Below, in pieces: positions 35,770 to 48,786 of a stretch of 64,000 nucleotides of DNA; position 1 is the stretch's first letter; every line of letters starts with the position of its first letter. Location of the stretch: positions 310,001 to 374,000 of the forward strand of contig JAQFVV010000073.1 in the NCBI GenBank assembly GCA_028023455.1, read 5' to 3'. Below the pieces are notes generated by a model, which made no database searches, was not told the origin of the DNA, and saw only the letters and a program-made list of their open reading frames with translations. The DNA comes from Epiperipatus broadwayi. Taxonomy: Eukaryota; Onychophora; Udeonychophora; Euonychophora; Peripatidae. The position numbers and the translations under genes are program-made.

Positions 35770-35995
35770 GCATCCAGGTTCAAATCCCATGCTAGAGTGG
35801 TCACTGGTCAGGCCAGCAATACCTTCAGAAGAAGGGAGAATAATACCTCACAAAACATTGTGCATACACTAACCTGTTTGATGTGCTATTACTAACAGTT
35901 GAATGTATTTGGAATATTTAAATAAAGTTAACTTTTTCTAAAGACATTTAATACACATATTAGATGATGGATGTAGTCCAATATAAAAATACAAT
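35770..35995 (+). mobile_element. tRNA-derived SINE-like element, inverted pair, right copy
   Basis: A B-box-like CATCCAGGTTCAAATCCCAT is followed by GGTCAGGCCAGCAATACC, a broken hammerhead-like core (TTCAGAAGAAGG in place of CTGAAGAAG; CAAAAC in place of GAAAC) and the family tail. With 35,535-35,745 it forms a palindrome with a spacer of about 25 bp. No A box lies in front, so both copies are 5'-truncated at about the same point. Confidence 0.75.
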
Positions 35996-37859
35996 ATCAT
36001 TGTGTACACTGAATTTTTCTTATTTTTCTTCATCTTATTAATTTTTTGTAAATTATCATGAATGTACATACCAGAAATTTTTTTTTAATACAATCAAAAG
36101 TTGGTAAAAATGAGAAGGCTTAAATGATTCATATAAATGTTGCACCATTATTTTTGATTACCTGCTGTACGCTATATTTTTTATTTAATTCCCACATCTA
36201 TTTCTTTTTAATTTCAATTTACAAATTTATTTATTTTTCTACTTTCTATAAAGAATGAATTTTCCATATTACAAAAATTCAACAGTTTCTTGTTCAGAGG
36301 ATCATGTAAAGATCAGGAAACAGAAATAAATTATATTTTGATCCCAAATTCAGTTCTCAAGCATCCTCTCCATCCCTGTACTAATCTAAACATAACATAA
36401 ATTTCCAGAAGCAACTCTGTATTTTTATACTTTCATTAAATAATGCCAGATTGGTTTTCAAGACTTAAGATGTTTATTTAAATCAAGTGAAAACTATAGA
36501 AAACTACTTAATTAAAGTAAAAATAAATATTTGTTTTATGGATTAATTAGAATTATCTAATTAAATAATAGAGTGTTTTTAGAGAATTTGTACCACTTTA
36601 ATTTTTCATATTAAAAGCCAAATTCAAAGTCATCCTCGAGTCCATTATCTTTATGAACATATATCAAACATATATATATATAAACCCAAATCAGAATGAA
36701 TGGCTTAAGGAAGCCTGAAAGATCTTCAAATCTCCTTTCCTATTAGTTATTTACTTCTATAGAAGAGAAATTGACGTCGAATGTTAATATCGAATGATCA
36801 CCGTTATTATTAGTTCAGCCATGTATTACATTAATAACAATTTACAAAATTATATGTTTTAAATAAGTAAATCATTATTCAATAGCATTTATTGATTTTA
36901 ATGATGATTAAAAAGTCTTATACTCTTAAACAATTTTTATATGAAAATCAAACGGTAAAGGGTTATATGCATTTTTTTGAAAAGCTGATTTTAAAAAGTG
37001 CTGTGCATTTGAAAGGAAACAAATCTGGTGGCAATATTTCAAATAAGGCTGACCTTTATTGCTGATATGCGAAGTCAAAAGTTCATATTTCAAGGACAAT
37101 TTGAAAACCAGATTCAAACCATAAAGCAAATAAATTAAGAGAAAAAAAAAATTTTTTTTTCAATTTTTTTTCGATATTGGATAAATGGTGAGAAATATTT
37201 CAATAAATTCACTCCTTCATAAAAATAAAACTTTATGTAAAAATTGAAAATATAATTATGAGCATGTTCTATGGGCAACTACCTATGGCTTCAGTTGTCA
37301 AGTCCAACGCCGAATGTAATGTTTTGTTTAATTTCACTATGATACAATGTAATCATTTTGATTAAATATTCCAATGGAAAACAAAACGTCTCTTATTGAA
37401 GGTCATTTAGTTTGATGTGTCAACACTAGAGGGTACTCTTGTTTACTATGATAAAATTTCAAAATTCAATAAAGTTATGAAATACCGTTTCTACTATTAT
37501 TACAGATAATATTCTTCCACTATGGATTAATTTGCTGATCTGTGGAATATTCATCATTAAATATCTTTTTTATCTTTATTAGTATTATTATTTTAAATTG
37601 CAGATATATAAATTATATGGAATGATTTACAATAAAGAGAATCAACTATTATCAAATCTTAATTTTGTTTAATTCAAAATTGATATTTATAAAAGTAAAT
37701 ATATATGCAAAGGAATTTAATTAGTTTTTTACAATTATCTTCATTTCATACAACTTCTAAACATATTACTTTCATTTTTAATATAAGCAGATGCAAGCTA
37801 TATAAAGGGCATTTTTTATAGCAAGCTAGATAGAAACACATAGTTCAGTTTAAGTTACT
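35996..37859. other. AT-rich DNA without a recognisable gene
   Basis: Low-complexity A and T runs lie near 37,135-37,175. No feature was recognised. Confidence 0.45.
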
Positions 37860-38283
37860 GTTTTATTTTGGACTATTTCCATCATCTAATATGAGTATTG
37901 CATGTCTTTAGAAAAAATTAACTTTATTTAAATATTCCAAGTATATTCAACTGTTAGTAATAGCACATCAAACAGGTTAGTATATAAATAAATAATCAAT
38001 CAAACAAGATTAGTATATGCACAATGTTTTTAAAGATATTAGACTCCTCTCTTCTTCAGGTGTTGCTGGTCTGACCTGTGATAGTACTAACATGGGATTC
38101 GAACCTGGATCCTTAGATTCTTTAGTATTGAAATTTAAGTTAATACTTTAATATACAAATTAAAAAGTGTATGAAACACTTGAACAAGAAGCTATAAAGA
38201 TTCCACAAATTATTATACGCTAAGCACTTTCGAGGCCATTTGACTCATATTCATGCTTTAACTAACTGAGCCATCCTTCCAAA
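37860..38283 (-). mobile_element. tRNA-derived SINE-like element, most complete copy
   Basis: On the minus strand it starts near 38,283 with GGAAGGATGGCTCAGTTAGT, which matches the tRNA A-box pattern TRGCNNAGYNGG and continues TAAAGCA. Further on it has a B-box-like GGATCCAGGTTCGAATCCCA (about 38,115-38,096). Then follow GGTCAGACCAGCAACACC, a hammerhead-like TGAAGAAGAG with AAAAC replacing GAAAC, and the family tail ending near TATTGGACT. The A-to-B distance is too long for one tRNA, so the A-box part may belong to a separate tRNA-like insertion. RNA polymerase III transcription is plausible for the ancestor. Confidence 0.65.
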
Positions 38284-38449
38284 GACAACAGTCAGTAGAA
38301 ATTTCATATACTTATCTATGAAGTAAGTTCCTCCTGATTTCTCCACTTTTTCATAAGAGAAAAATTTAATAATTAGTGGTTTCCATACATTATGTATAGT
38401 CATACTAGGTTGGCTTATGGGATTTTTGCCATTGTCATGTGAGCAGCTT

Positions 38450-38720
38450 CTTTAAAATTTCTTCTTTGTACCTTTTACTCAAGAATCTAAGAGCCCAGCT
38501 TCGAATCTCTTGCTTGTACTGTCACTGGTCAAGTCAGCAACACTCGAAGAAGAGGGGAGAATAATGCCACTTGAAACATTGTGCATATACTAATCTGTTT
38601 GATGTGCTATTAATAACAGTTGAATGTATTTGGAATATTTAAATAAAGTTAAATTTTTCTAAAGACATTCAATACTCATATTAGATGATGAAAATAGTCC
38701 AATATAAAAATACAATTAAA
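38450..38720 (+). mobile_element. tRNA-derived SINE-like element, opposite orientation to its neighbour
   Basis: It has a B-box-like AGCTTCGAATCTC, then GGTCAAGTCAGCAACACTCG, AAGAAGAGGGGAGAATAATG, CCACTTGAAACATTGTGC and the shared tail TTGAATGTATTTGGAATATT. It lies head to head with 37,860-38,283. GAAAC is intact here but the CTGAAGA core is altered to TCGAAGA. Confidence 0.7.
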
Positions 38721-39041
38721 ACACCATCATCACAAACCTTCAGGAAAACACTAAATTGCTGTTTCTTTCAAATCTTTGTTAATATAATAAATTTAGTTCC
38801 AGTTAGTAGGTTTGACAATATTACACATTTTAAAAGCTTCAATACAATTTCTGTATCCCAGATTAGTTTACTATTAATTTTGTAGTCTTGTATAGTTATC
38901 ACAGTGATGGAGTGAACAATTAAAAACTACTGATCTCAGAATTAATTTTAAGCTGAAACATTAATAAAATAAACTCTTTTTGTATTAAAAATGGAATAAT
39001 TAAATGTTCATTTTACTACTAGAATGCTTTAACAATCTTGA

Positions 39042-39084
<43 letters not shown>

Positions 39085-42000
39085 AACCGTCTCCCAGATT
39101 GCTGTGATATAAATGAATCATACCACACGTTTTAAGCATCCTAATCGCAACTGTAACCTAGCTTCCAGATCTAACTGGTCACCAACAACTCATACCACAC
39201 ACAGATTAAATTCTCTTATGCAACCTATCGTACTCCCATTATCAAGAATATGAGCATAAAGACATAAACATATAATATATGAAATGATTCCTAGATTAAA
39301 TAAAACTAGCATGAAACTGTAGATCTAAAGAAGATCACAAGGTGACTAATAAAGATAATAACTTCTGGTCAAACCAGCCCTGAAATCTACACAAACAAAA
39401 TGTGCTGAGTTAAATTTGATGTTCAGCAAATTCATAAATGACTAATGAGTATATGTCTGGAATGATTATGAAATTAAACTTATAAATGAAATGATAAGTA
39501 AATTATGATATAGATGACTAGATGGATGATGGAAAGAAGTAATAATTAACTAGTGGAATGAAATGAGTCTAAGAATGAAGATAAAAGAATGAAGATGTAT
39601 GAAAATAATGAATGATTAAGATGATGATAGAATAAGAGTTGATGAATAGTTAAGATGATAAAAGAGTAAAAGTTAATGTATGATTAATCAATTATGATAG
39701 TGAATTAATGTCAAATGAGAATGAATAACTAAAAGAATGATCAAGATGAAATTAAAAAAAAAAACAATGTTAATGTTGGAGACTGAAATCTCAAACTATA
39801 AACTAATATGAGATTAAATGGTAAAAAGATAAGCTAAATAAAAATAGGGATTCCAAGCTTGACACAACCAGAATATTTATCGTGAAGTTAAAACAAACTA
39901 TACATTTTATAACAAAAAAATTAATTACTACCTTAAAGTTTGGTTGACTTTCATAAAACAGTGAAAGTAATCTATTTCAAGTCCAACTATAATAATTGAC
40001 TAGCAATAAAATTTACTACAAATTTAAATTCTATCTTGAAACTTAACAATTAATTCTTCTCAGGGTTCAAACGCTCAAAATCATTATATAAACTATATTT
40101 GGGTCAGTAAGAGGAATTTTATCACTACCCAAACATAATGCACCTAAGAGGCTCTCAATATAACTTAAATTAAGAACTATATTTAGCAGTTCTAAAGAAA
40201 CTTTATAACTAACATAAACTTTAAAATTTGTGACTGGGAATGACTTTTTAATAATTAAAATCAATAAATTACCAAATTCCTTTTCTTAAATAATTATAAA
40301 CCATGTGATCAAGATCAGTGAATGATAGCTCTGTGGATTTAACTAAATCATTCAAATCAATATTATATTTATCTTTTAATCTATTACTTAAAATAATCGG
40401 TACTCTAAGTTATTAACATTTTGATTATTGTGTGATAAGGCATTAGATGTACCACTAAATTACAAGACTTACCAAAATTCTTATGATATAGCATAATATA
40501 GTTAATAGTACCATATTAGTTGATAATGATTTCAATTTATAATCTTCTGATAGGTTGATAGCAATAACAATAATAGTGTATATATGTGGTAATTAGCAAT
40601 AAGACTACATGCAACTACATAAATTTTTAAAGACAACAAACTTTATTTACACTATTTACAAAATTTTAATTCAAAGACATGGCATGAAATAAAACTAATA
40701 TATTAAAATAATTTATGGATGGGAAAATACCTGGTCTCCCATTGACTATATACTCAGCAAATGATATAACCTGCTTAGAAAATAATATTCAAAATATCAT
40801 TTGTTACTCTTTGGCATATTTTAAAGAATAAGATGACAAAACTTATTTAAGCTGACTAGCACTTAAATTTATACCTAGCAGTATACTTAGAACTTTAGGA
40901 TATGCACCAAGTATAAATTTAGAATTCAGAGAAAATTTTAAAAGTATTGCATTCTCCTAAAACCCTTTCTTTTATCAGAATATGATAAGGGCAATTATCA
41001 TATTCTGTGAAATTACTAACTTATTTAAATTTGAAATGAATAAGTTTAGTGCATTAAATGAAGACTAGACATTAAAAGTCAAATACACATAGATCTCATT
41101 AAGCATTACCTATGTCCACAGATCAACCCTTGAATACGTAACTGATCTTACAATTCTATTGTCACATCATTATTTGATGAAGGTGAATCCACACTACCAA
41201 TATGCATCTCTTACTTGTACATCTAAAATTTTCCACAATCATTAATAGATTTTGGTTTGGTCTGTCTATAACTGATGATGATCCTACAACATCATAAACA
41301 CTATTTCAATTAAGAAAACGCTATGCTAGATGAGTGTTCCTAAATCTAATATTATTTTATATTTGCTATATGATTTGGACCTATTATACTTCACCATACA
41401 CGGTGAAAAAACTAACTCAATATCATCATGAGGAATTTAACACTAAAAAGGGAGGCTTTATAAAAACAATATGACAGTTGTATAATAATATGGTTAATTC
41501 TAATACCTCTATATGGGAATACATGTGTGGGCTCTGCCTCATCACAAAAACATATAGAATTCAAACCAGGGATATCCTTTCTTTCTAGGATTATTTACAC
41601 TTATAAGCATTAATTAGTACTTAGCCTCTACCAATTTTCATCTCATGAAATTAGCCATAGGTGACACTCCATCAGCCTATGCTTCATATAAATATTAATC
41701 TATTGGATGCCATTTTATTGGAACATCCCATTAACTAAAAACTGTCAAATTATAGCAAGATAAAACAATACCAACAATAACAGTGGAGATACATACTCCA
41801 TTTCACACTGCAGAATCATTAATGTATCAACAGACCCACCAAAATATACATGTCAAATGATCATTAATCATTTAAAATGACAACCATCCTTTTATTAGAG
41901 AGAGCACAATATATTTAAGCAATAAAGATCAAACCTGCATTTGTATTCAAAGTGGACAAGTTCATTTCTATAGAAAATTACAAAAATGAAAAGGCTTATA

Positions 42001-44187
42001 TAAAATTTTCTTTTCTATAAGAAAATAAGCTGGTCATTCCAATATATATATATATATTTGATAAAATGTCTGTATATTCACCTCTTTAATATACATTAAA
42101 ATTGGTTTTAAAATATGAGAGAAGTAAATATTTTTATCACTCTCTCTAGATAAACGATATATATATAATTTCCGGTTTTCCCTTAACTAAAAACAAAATA
42201 TAAATATACATAAAATAGATATATATCTTTTACACATTTTTTTCTTCTTTAACTCAATATATATATTTCATGCCACAGTAAAACACATATGTTTTAAAAA
42301 CAAAATTTCCAAGTAACCCATTACGTAAGTAATATACTTAACACAGCAATTCTATAAACAAAATAAATGTACATTGTTATCCGTTAAATTTTTATCTTAT
42401 TTGTTCAAGTTATTCCATTGTTGTAAGTCAAAATAAGAATTAATATTGTGATGAGCAAACATTCCAGATAATGCATATATATTTTATTCTCCTGTTGGGT
42501 GTGGAATGAGCAATATTTAACACTTATCCAAAAGCAAAAATTATTTGATGGTTTCAGTATCGATAGTTAACAAGACAATTAAAATTCCCACTTCCAATTG
42601 TAGCAGATTTAAAAAATAAGTTTATCTACTTTTCTCTAGATAATTTTCCTGAATAATTCTTTAGGTTATGGGATTTATTCTATAAGCATTTCAAATGAAG
42701 TATAACAAGAATCATTTATTACATTTAAAATCAAGATAATTTTTCCTTGAAAAATTAGTGGAATTTTATTACACTTAGCATATTTATCTTTCCTTTTCTT
42801 TTAAAACTCTTTGTTAATTTTATTCTTCCCTGCACGGCAATACATATATGTGTAGCAATGTTTAAACAGTCGGAATATATTCTAATATTATAAAACATTA
42901 TTATAACGACGTATATTTCTCAATAAAACTTTAATGATAAATATTTATTTCATTCCATTCTTATCGGCAAAGTATGATGTGATTTTCAATATTAGAAAGA
43001 ATTTATCCAATTATCACTATGACATCTTTAGCATTTTAATTAATTGATAATTTATTATTTTTTATCATTACATAGGTTCCCACTATGACAATTATCAGAT
43101 AATAGAGTATAGATAATAAAATCACGCAATTATTTTTTTTTTAACTTTACTTTATTAAAAGTTAGATGATTCCAAAATGACTTTTAATTTATTTATTATA
43201 TATATCATAACACTTGTTTTTGATATTTCAAATCATTATTTTTTTTCTTGATATATTTAATTTACAACCACAATCTGGTTCTGCTGAATAATAGGAATGG
43301 TGCGAAATTCAAACATAATCAACTTTTTAATTTACATATAAATAATTCGTGCGTTATTTTTAAAGATAAAAATTTACATATATAAATAAAGTAAAAGCAA
43401 ACGCTTACTTTCTCTTGAATTTTCCTGGGTTTAAAATAAGATTTATGAGAGACAGTTAGGATGCATAAGGTTTCCATTCCTCCTTCTTTATAACTTCTTA
43501 GAACTATCAATCAATAGAAGAATTGTGTTCAAATGACTGCAAGGTTTTTAGATTTTCTATTCCAACATTTGTATATAGCAAGATATTATTATTTCATTGA
43601 ATTAGATTTCAGAATTTTCTGATGTTTAGTTTTTTTTCTTCCTTATTTTAGATCAGACTTGAATTCTGTGGTTGCTTAGTTCTTGTTTTTCTTAGTCAAC
43701 CCCCCTACAGCTGGGTTAGACAATATATAGCTTGTTTTTCTGATGCATTGTGGGAGTGAACTGGCCAATAATTTTGGTATGCATAATTAGTATTATCCCC
43801 TCTGGATTTATTTTTAATAACTACCCTTTATTATTTAAGACAGCTTTGGATATACTACATAAAAAATATGCTTAACTAATTTACTTTAATGATTTATTTT
43901 ACAAGATTTACCAATTTGATTTAATTATTTATTTATTTCAATTGCTATTCAACAATAATAAAATAGTAATATATTTATCTCCCAATTGATAACAATAGTT
44001 TCAAATTGTTATTTTATCTCTAGTTTCAAAGCCTAGACTGGGTGTGAAATCTCATCTCCACTCAATGCAAATTTCCCAATGCATCCAAAACAATCTTTAT
44101 TGAAAACCACTTATTAAGATTTTAATGCCAAATATATTATCATTTAAAATTTTGAAATTATTAACTACAGGGACCTAAATAAAAAGT
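38721..44187. other. AT-rich DNA without a recognisable gene
   Basis: A (TA)n tract lies at about 39,043-39,080. Between about 39,430 and 39,760 the plus strand is a purine-rich field of imperfect GATGA/GAATGA-like motifs, an eroded simple repeat. From 40,000 to 43,500 only short frames occur. A TGTAACCGTCTCCCAG at about 39,082 could begin an LTR, but I found no partner. Confidence 0.45.
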
Positions 44188-44268
44188 CACAATATATATA
44201 TATTTGGTTTGCATAAATTTCTCTATAAATCACAATATATATATATTTGGTTTGCATAAATTTCTCTA
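44188..44268 (+). repeat. Short tandem duplication, about 40-bp unit
   Basis: The unit contains CACAATATATATATATTTGG and TTTGCATAAATTTCTCTA and appears twice in a row with almost no change. Confidence 0.9.
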
Positions 44269-44805
44269 AAATGCAATTTTAGCTAAGGGAATTAATTATT
44301 TATTTGGCAGTATTTTTGAAGAGAAATTTATATATCAAAAACTTTTAATGAAAAATCTATTAAAAGGTATTATGAGTTTATTTAGTTTTGAAAATTTTTT
44401 TCAATAACACTGTATTAAGTAATATGCATGATAAATATGTATAATGCATGATAGGAATGACTGATTATTGCAGGAAAGAAAAAATCTTTTTTAAAGAACA
44501 GATATATTTGATTTTGTCTTTCATTTGCTTTAAAGACTAGAGAATAAACATATTATGATTTTATACAAGTTGATAATATTATATAGATTGACAAACGTTG
44601 TTGCTTATGTAAAGTGGCCAATAAATAGTCTCATATTCTATTTTGAATTGTTTTCACAATAATTATATCATAATTTATTTTCAATTTTGAAACAAATAAT
44701 ATTTTTAAATTTGAAAACAAAGCTTTATGTCATGAATCATATTATTTTCAGATGTTAAAAAACCATAACACTGTTGTCATTATAGTACTCAAATGCTTTT
44801 AATTG
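44269..44805. other. AT-rich DNA without a recognisable feature
   Basis: Nothing noticed beyond composition. Confidence 0.4.
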
Positions 44806-45394
<589 letters not shown>

Positions 45395-47009
45395 CAGATG
45401 ATTATATAAATAATATAACATTACTTTCAAAATGTATTCAAAAATCATCGATGAAGGTCGAGCCTGCAATTACTATTAATATATCATTAATATATACATT
45501 AATCAAATTGTGTATAAATAATCAAGTTAAAAATCATCTCAAATACATACATGTTGTAGATTTTTTTTTTTTTTACTTTTAACTACTTGCTAGTGTGAAT
45601 ATTCTTTTTCTACATATATGAAAGCAGATGAGAGTTATATTTGTGCCTGTGAACATAAATTTGGATAATTGCATTATAAATATCTAATTATTTGCAACAG
45701 TACTAGAAAAAAAAAACAATAATCCTAAATTTTAATATATCATGATTTTAATAAGCTTTAAAAAAATAATTGTTTTTTTTTTTTAAATGTGTTATTGTTT
45801 CTTCTTTTTAAACATACATATTTTCTGAAATATTAAAAAAACAAAAAAAAATTATGTGGGGGTGGCGGGCATGCATATGTAATTAGCTCCAGTATCTAGG
45901 GAAACGATTTAACAACAAAGTTCCAAAGAAGAGATATCAGAATCATTGTTGCTAGAATTTCTAGAACAATTTTATTTTAAAAGCATTAATATTTTGAAAT
46001 ATGAGATTAAAATATTTTGCCTATGAGATTGCACTTGAAAAAAATTCTTAATGAACACCCCTCTTCATTTTTCTCGGAAAAAGTTACCTACCAGTATTAT
46101 TATTTTTTTAATTCTAAAAAACTTGCTTAAAATCATCTGTGAGGTGTTACAACGTTAATATTAAAACAATAAGTGCATGAATGATAGTAAGCTTCCTAAT
46201 CTTCAATTTACAAAGGGAGAAATATTATGAAATTTACATACGTCATTATATATTCGTTTAAGTGTACAATCAACCAGTTCTTTATGCAGAAATATAATAT
46301 TAATGTAAAACTGTTAGCAAAAATATTATAAAATAATGTATTTACTCCTTATAATAATCTAGCATTTTAATGAACATTTAGTTTAAGAAAGCATTCGATA
46401 GGAATACCAATAATATTAAATGGCAGGAAACTTTAATATGCATTTATATAATTGATATATAGATATTATTCAATTTTATCATATAATAAGTAATTATATT
46501 TACATGTTTATGATTATAATAAAGAGATTTATAATCCAAGGAAATATACAACTACTAAGATTTTTTTATTAGTAGTAAAATTTGATTTAAAAGGAAAAAC
46601 ATTGAAAATAATACTAAAACATAAAAACTGTATAGGAATAAATGGAATACGAAATCCGTTCATCTCTTTTAAATATCACTTATAAATATATATGCATTTT
46701 ACCAGTTATTAATTTAGATTGTTTTTTCTTTTTAGAAAAGAAGTTATATTGTCAAGTTGTAATAATTAATTAGTCTTTCACTGATCATTGTGCGTTATCT
46801 GGTATTTTTTGGTCCTCATATTACAAAACAAACAATTTTATAATTAAGTTATTTAATATTATATTTTAATGATATCTCATATAAAACAGGCTGGTAGGTG
46901 CCACTAATGAAATACATCTGAGATATGATAAAATTACCAGCATCTGGACAGAAGTGAAATGATTATTATTTATGTATTCTATGATTAAATAAATTCGCAA
47001 ATAACATTT
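45395..47009. other. AT-rich DNA without a recognisable gene
   Basis: Homopolymer runs lie near 45,560, 45,770 and 45,840. No coding or repeat match was noticed. Confidence 0.45.
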
Positions 47010-47390
47010 AAAGATGTCGGGCATTATAGGTGATGTGGACAGAAAATACTACCTCGACTAAATCTGATTAAGTACTATGTGATTCATATGAATTAAGTTT
47101 ATTCAATTATAAATTCACTTTGAAAGCAAGGGCATAAATAAAAGCCTTAGCTATACAGTTATATTTTGGATAAATAATTCCATACACATATCATACATTA
47201 CCCATACAAGGCCATCCAGTTAATTAATTTCTTTCAATTGTGGATTACTTTACTATATATCCATTATATTATGTTATCTATCTATTTGTCTATCTATCTA
47301 TTTATTTATCTATCTATCCATCCAGCCATCCATCCATTTCTCTGTCTATCTATATATTATCTATCTGTTTGTCTATTTATCTTTCTATCT
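47010..47390 (+). mobile_element. Non-autonomous repeat with degenerate (TATC)-like tail, copy 1
   Basis: It begins AAAGATGTCGGGCATTATAG, includes AATACTACCTCGACTAAATC, AAAGCAAGGGCATAAATAAA and TTACCCATACAAGGCC, and passes into imperfect TCTA/TCTG tetranucleotides. It is nearly identical to 47,861-48,236. The fixed 5' start and the simple-repeat 3' tail suggest a SINE-like or LINE-tail-derived element. No A or B box was recognised. Confidence 0.75.
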
Positions 47391-47476
47391 ACCTGTTTGT
47401 TTGTTTGACGATCTGTCTATCAATTTGTTTACCTATCTATCAATCTACTGATCTATGTTTCAATCTATCAAACAAT

Positions 47477-47507
<31 letters not shown>

Positions 47508-47775
47508 AATTATTAATATACCTATCCTTTACTTACTACCTACATACTGAACAACATATACTTCTACCTACTTAATTATTTATCAATCTGTTTGATGGAA
47601 TTTTTTTTCAATTTATAAATTATGTTCTTTTGAAAAATGTTAGGAGAAAATATCAATCTTTCACTTGAGTGTTCAGTAGTTAATTCTAATGATTGAAAAT
47701 GATCACAAATTGTTTATGACGGTTGCCTCTTGCTTTCTTTTTTTTCTCTCTCTCCCTGTATATATATATATATAT
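47391..47775. other. Degenerate tetranucleotide repeat and AT-rich DNA
   Basis: Imperfect CTAT/CTGT repeats continue to about 47,510, followed by plain AT-rich DNA and a (TC)n(TA)n patch near 47,745-47,775. Confidence 0.6.
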
Positions 47776-47830
47776 TACTGAAAGAAGTATAGAGAGGTGC
47801 ATATTAGAAATAACAAGAAGACATCAAAAA

Positions 47831-47860
<30 letters not shown>

Positions 47861-47864
<4 letters not shown>

Positions 47865-48236
47865 ATGTCGGGCATTATAGGTAATGTGGACGAAAAATAC
47901 TACCTCGACTAAATCTGATTAAGTACTATGTGATTCATATGAATTAGGTTTATTCAATTATAAATTCACTTTGAAAGCAAGGGCATAAATAAAAGCCTTA
48001 GCTATAAAGTTATATTTTGAATAAATAATTCCATACACATATCATACATTACCCATACAAGGCCCTCCAGTTAATTAATTTCTTTCAATTGTGGACGACT
48101 TTACTATATATCCATTATATTATATTATCTATCTATCTGTCGGTCTATCTATTTATTTATCTATCTATCCATCCAGCCATCCACCCATTTATCTGTCTAT
48201 CTATATATATTATCTATCTGTTTGTCTATTTATCTT
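47861..48236 (+). mobile_element. Non-autonomous repeat with tetranucleotide tail, copy 2 (nested)
   Basis: It matches 47,010-47,390 with few differences and the same start. It is flanked by (TA)n on both sides (47,833-47,860 and 48,239-48,295) and sits inside an RTE 3' fragment. The spacing of 851 bp between two copies of one element suggests local duplication or two insertions into similar TA tracts. Confidence 0.78.

Positions 48237-48238
<2 letters not shown>

Positions 48239-48295
<57 letters not shown>
48239..48295. repeat. (TA)n microsatellite
   Basis: Pure TA tract between the tetranucleotide-tailed repeat and the Penelope palindrome. Confidence 0.95.
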
Positions 48296-48298
<3 letters not shown>

Positions 48299-48457
48299 AA
48301 TGCAAAACCATAAAACAATACAATACTAGATTAAATCCAAAATTTTACCAAAATCCTTACACAACCATGGTTTCATCTACTACAAATAGCCCTTCTCAAG
48401 TGAAAATCAAACTAAAGAAAACATACAAATATACAAACAAACAAACCTTCCTATAAT

Positions 48458-48634
48458 TCATTTCAAACTCCACCTTCCCTTAATATCAAAAGAAGTCTTC
48501 ATAAGATTGATAGCCTCAGAATCAAGAAGTTTTATCATCAAAGTCTCCTTTATTTTTCTTTTTAACTCATTCTTTTCATAAAAAATAACCAAAGCATTGT
48601 TAAACAATATTCTATGACCGGTATTCAATTCATG
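48458..48634 (-). pseudogene. C-terminus of a Penelope-like GIY-YIG protein
   Basis: The minus-strand frame reads HELNTGHRILFNNALVIF, then a YEKNELKRKIKETLMIKL stretch, then SEAINLMKTSFDIKG, and stops at 48,458. The H..TGH..xF..A pattern followed by KRKIKEA/T..IK and an Asn near the end is the C-terminal part of the GIY-YIG domain in Penelope-like elements. The GIY and YIG motifs themselves are not present, so the fragment is truncated. The family differs from the one at 32,235. Confidence 0.7.
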
Positions 48635-48735
48635 AATATATGAAGACTTCTTTTGATATTAAGGGAAGGTGGAGTTTGAAATGAATTATGGGAAGGTTTG
48701 TTTGTTTGTATATTTATATGTTTTTTTTAGTTTGA

Positions 48736-48786
48736 TTTTCACTTGAGAAGGTCTATTTGTAGTAGATGAAACCATGGTTGTGAAAG
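48736..48786 (+). ncRNA. Hammerhead-like motif in a Penelope palindrome arm
   Basis: Stem I pairs TTTTCAC (48,736-48,742) with GTGAAAG (48,780-48,786). Core TTGAGAA is at 48,743-48,749, two substitutions from CUGANGA. Stem II includes TCTA with TAGA. GAAA is at 48,768-48,771. Stem III is drawn as AC with GT around CATG, and T48,779 is the cleavage base. The left arm carries the mirror copy with the same TTGAGAA core. The shared changes suggest a lineage variant or inherited loss of activity. Confidence 0.55.

Noticed and set aside
39082-39240. Possible LTR start (TGTAACCGTCTCCCAG) next to a (TA)n tract
   Set aside because: No second copy, primer binding site or polypurine tract was found for it in the window.
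39430-39760. Many GATGA/GAATGA-like repeats resembling a spaced repeat array
   Set aside because: Spacing is irregular and units are imperfect. It is an eroded purine-rich simple repeat, and a CRISPR array is not expected in this eukaryotic sequence.
48089-48456. Overlapping plus-strand frames with IYLS and IYIY repeats
   Set aside because: They arise from the tetranucleotide tail and (TA)n tract of a repeat element.
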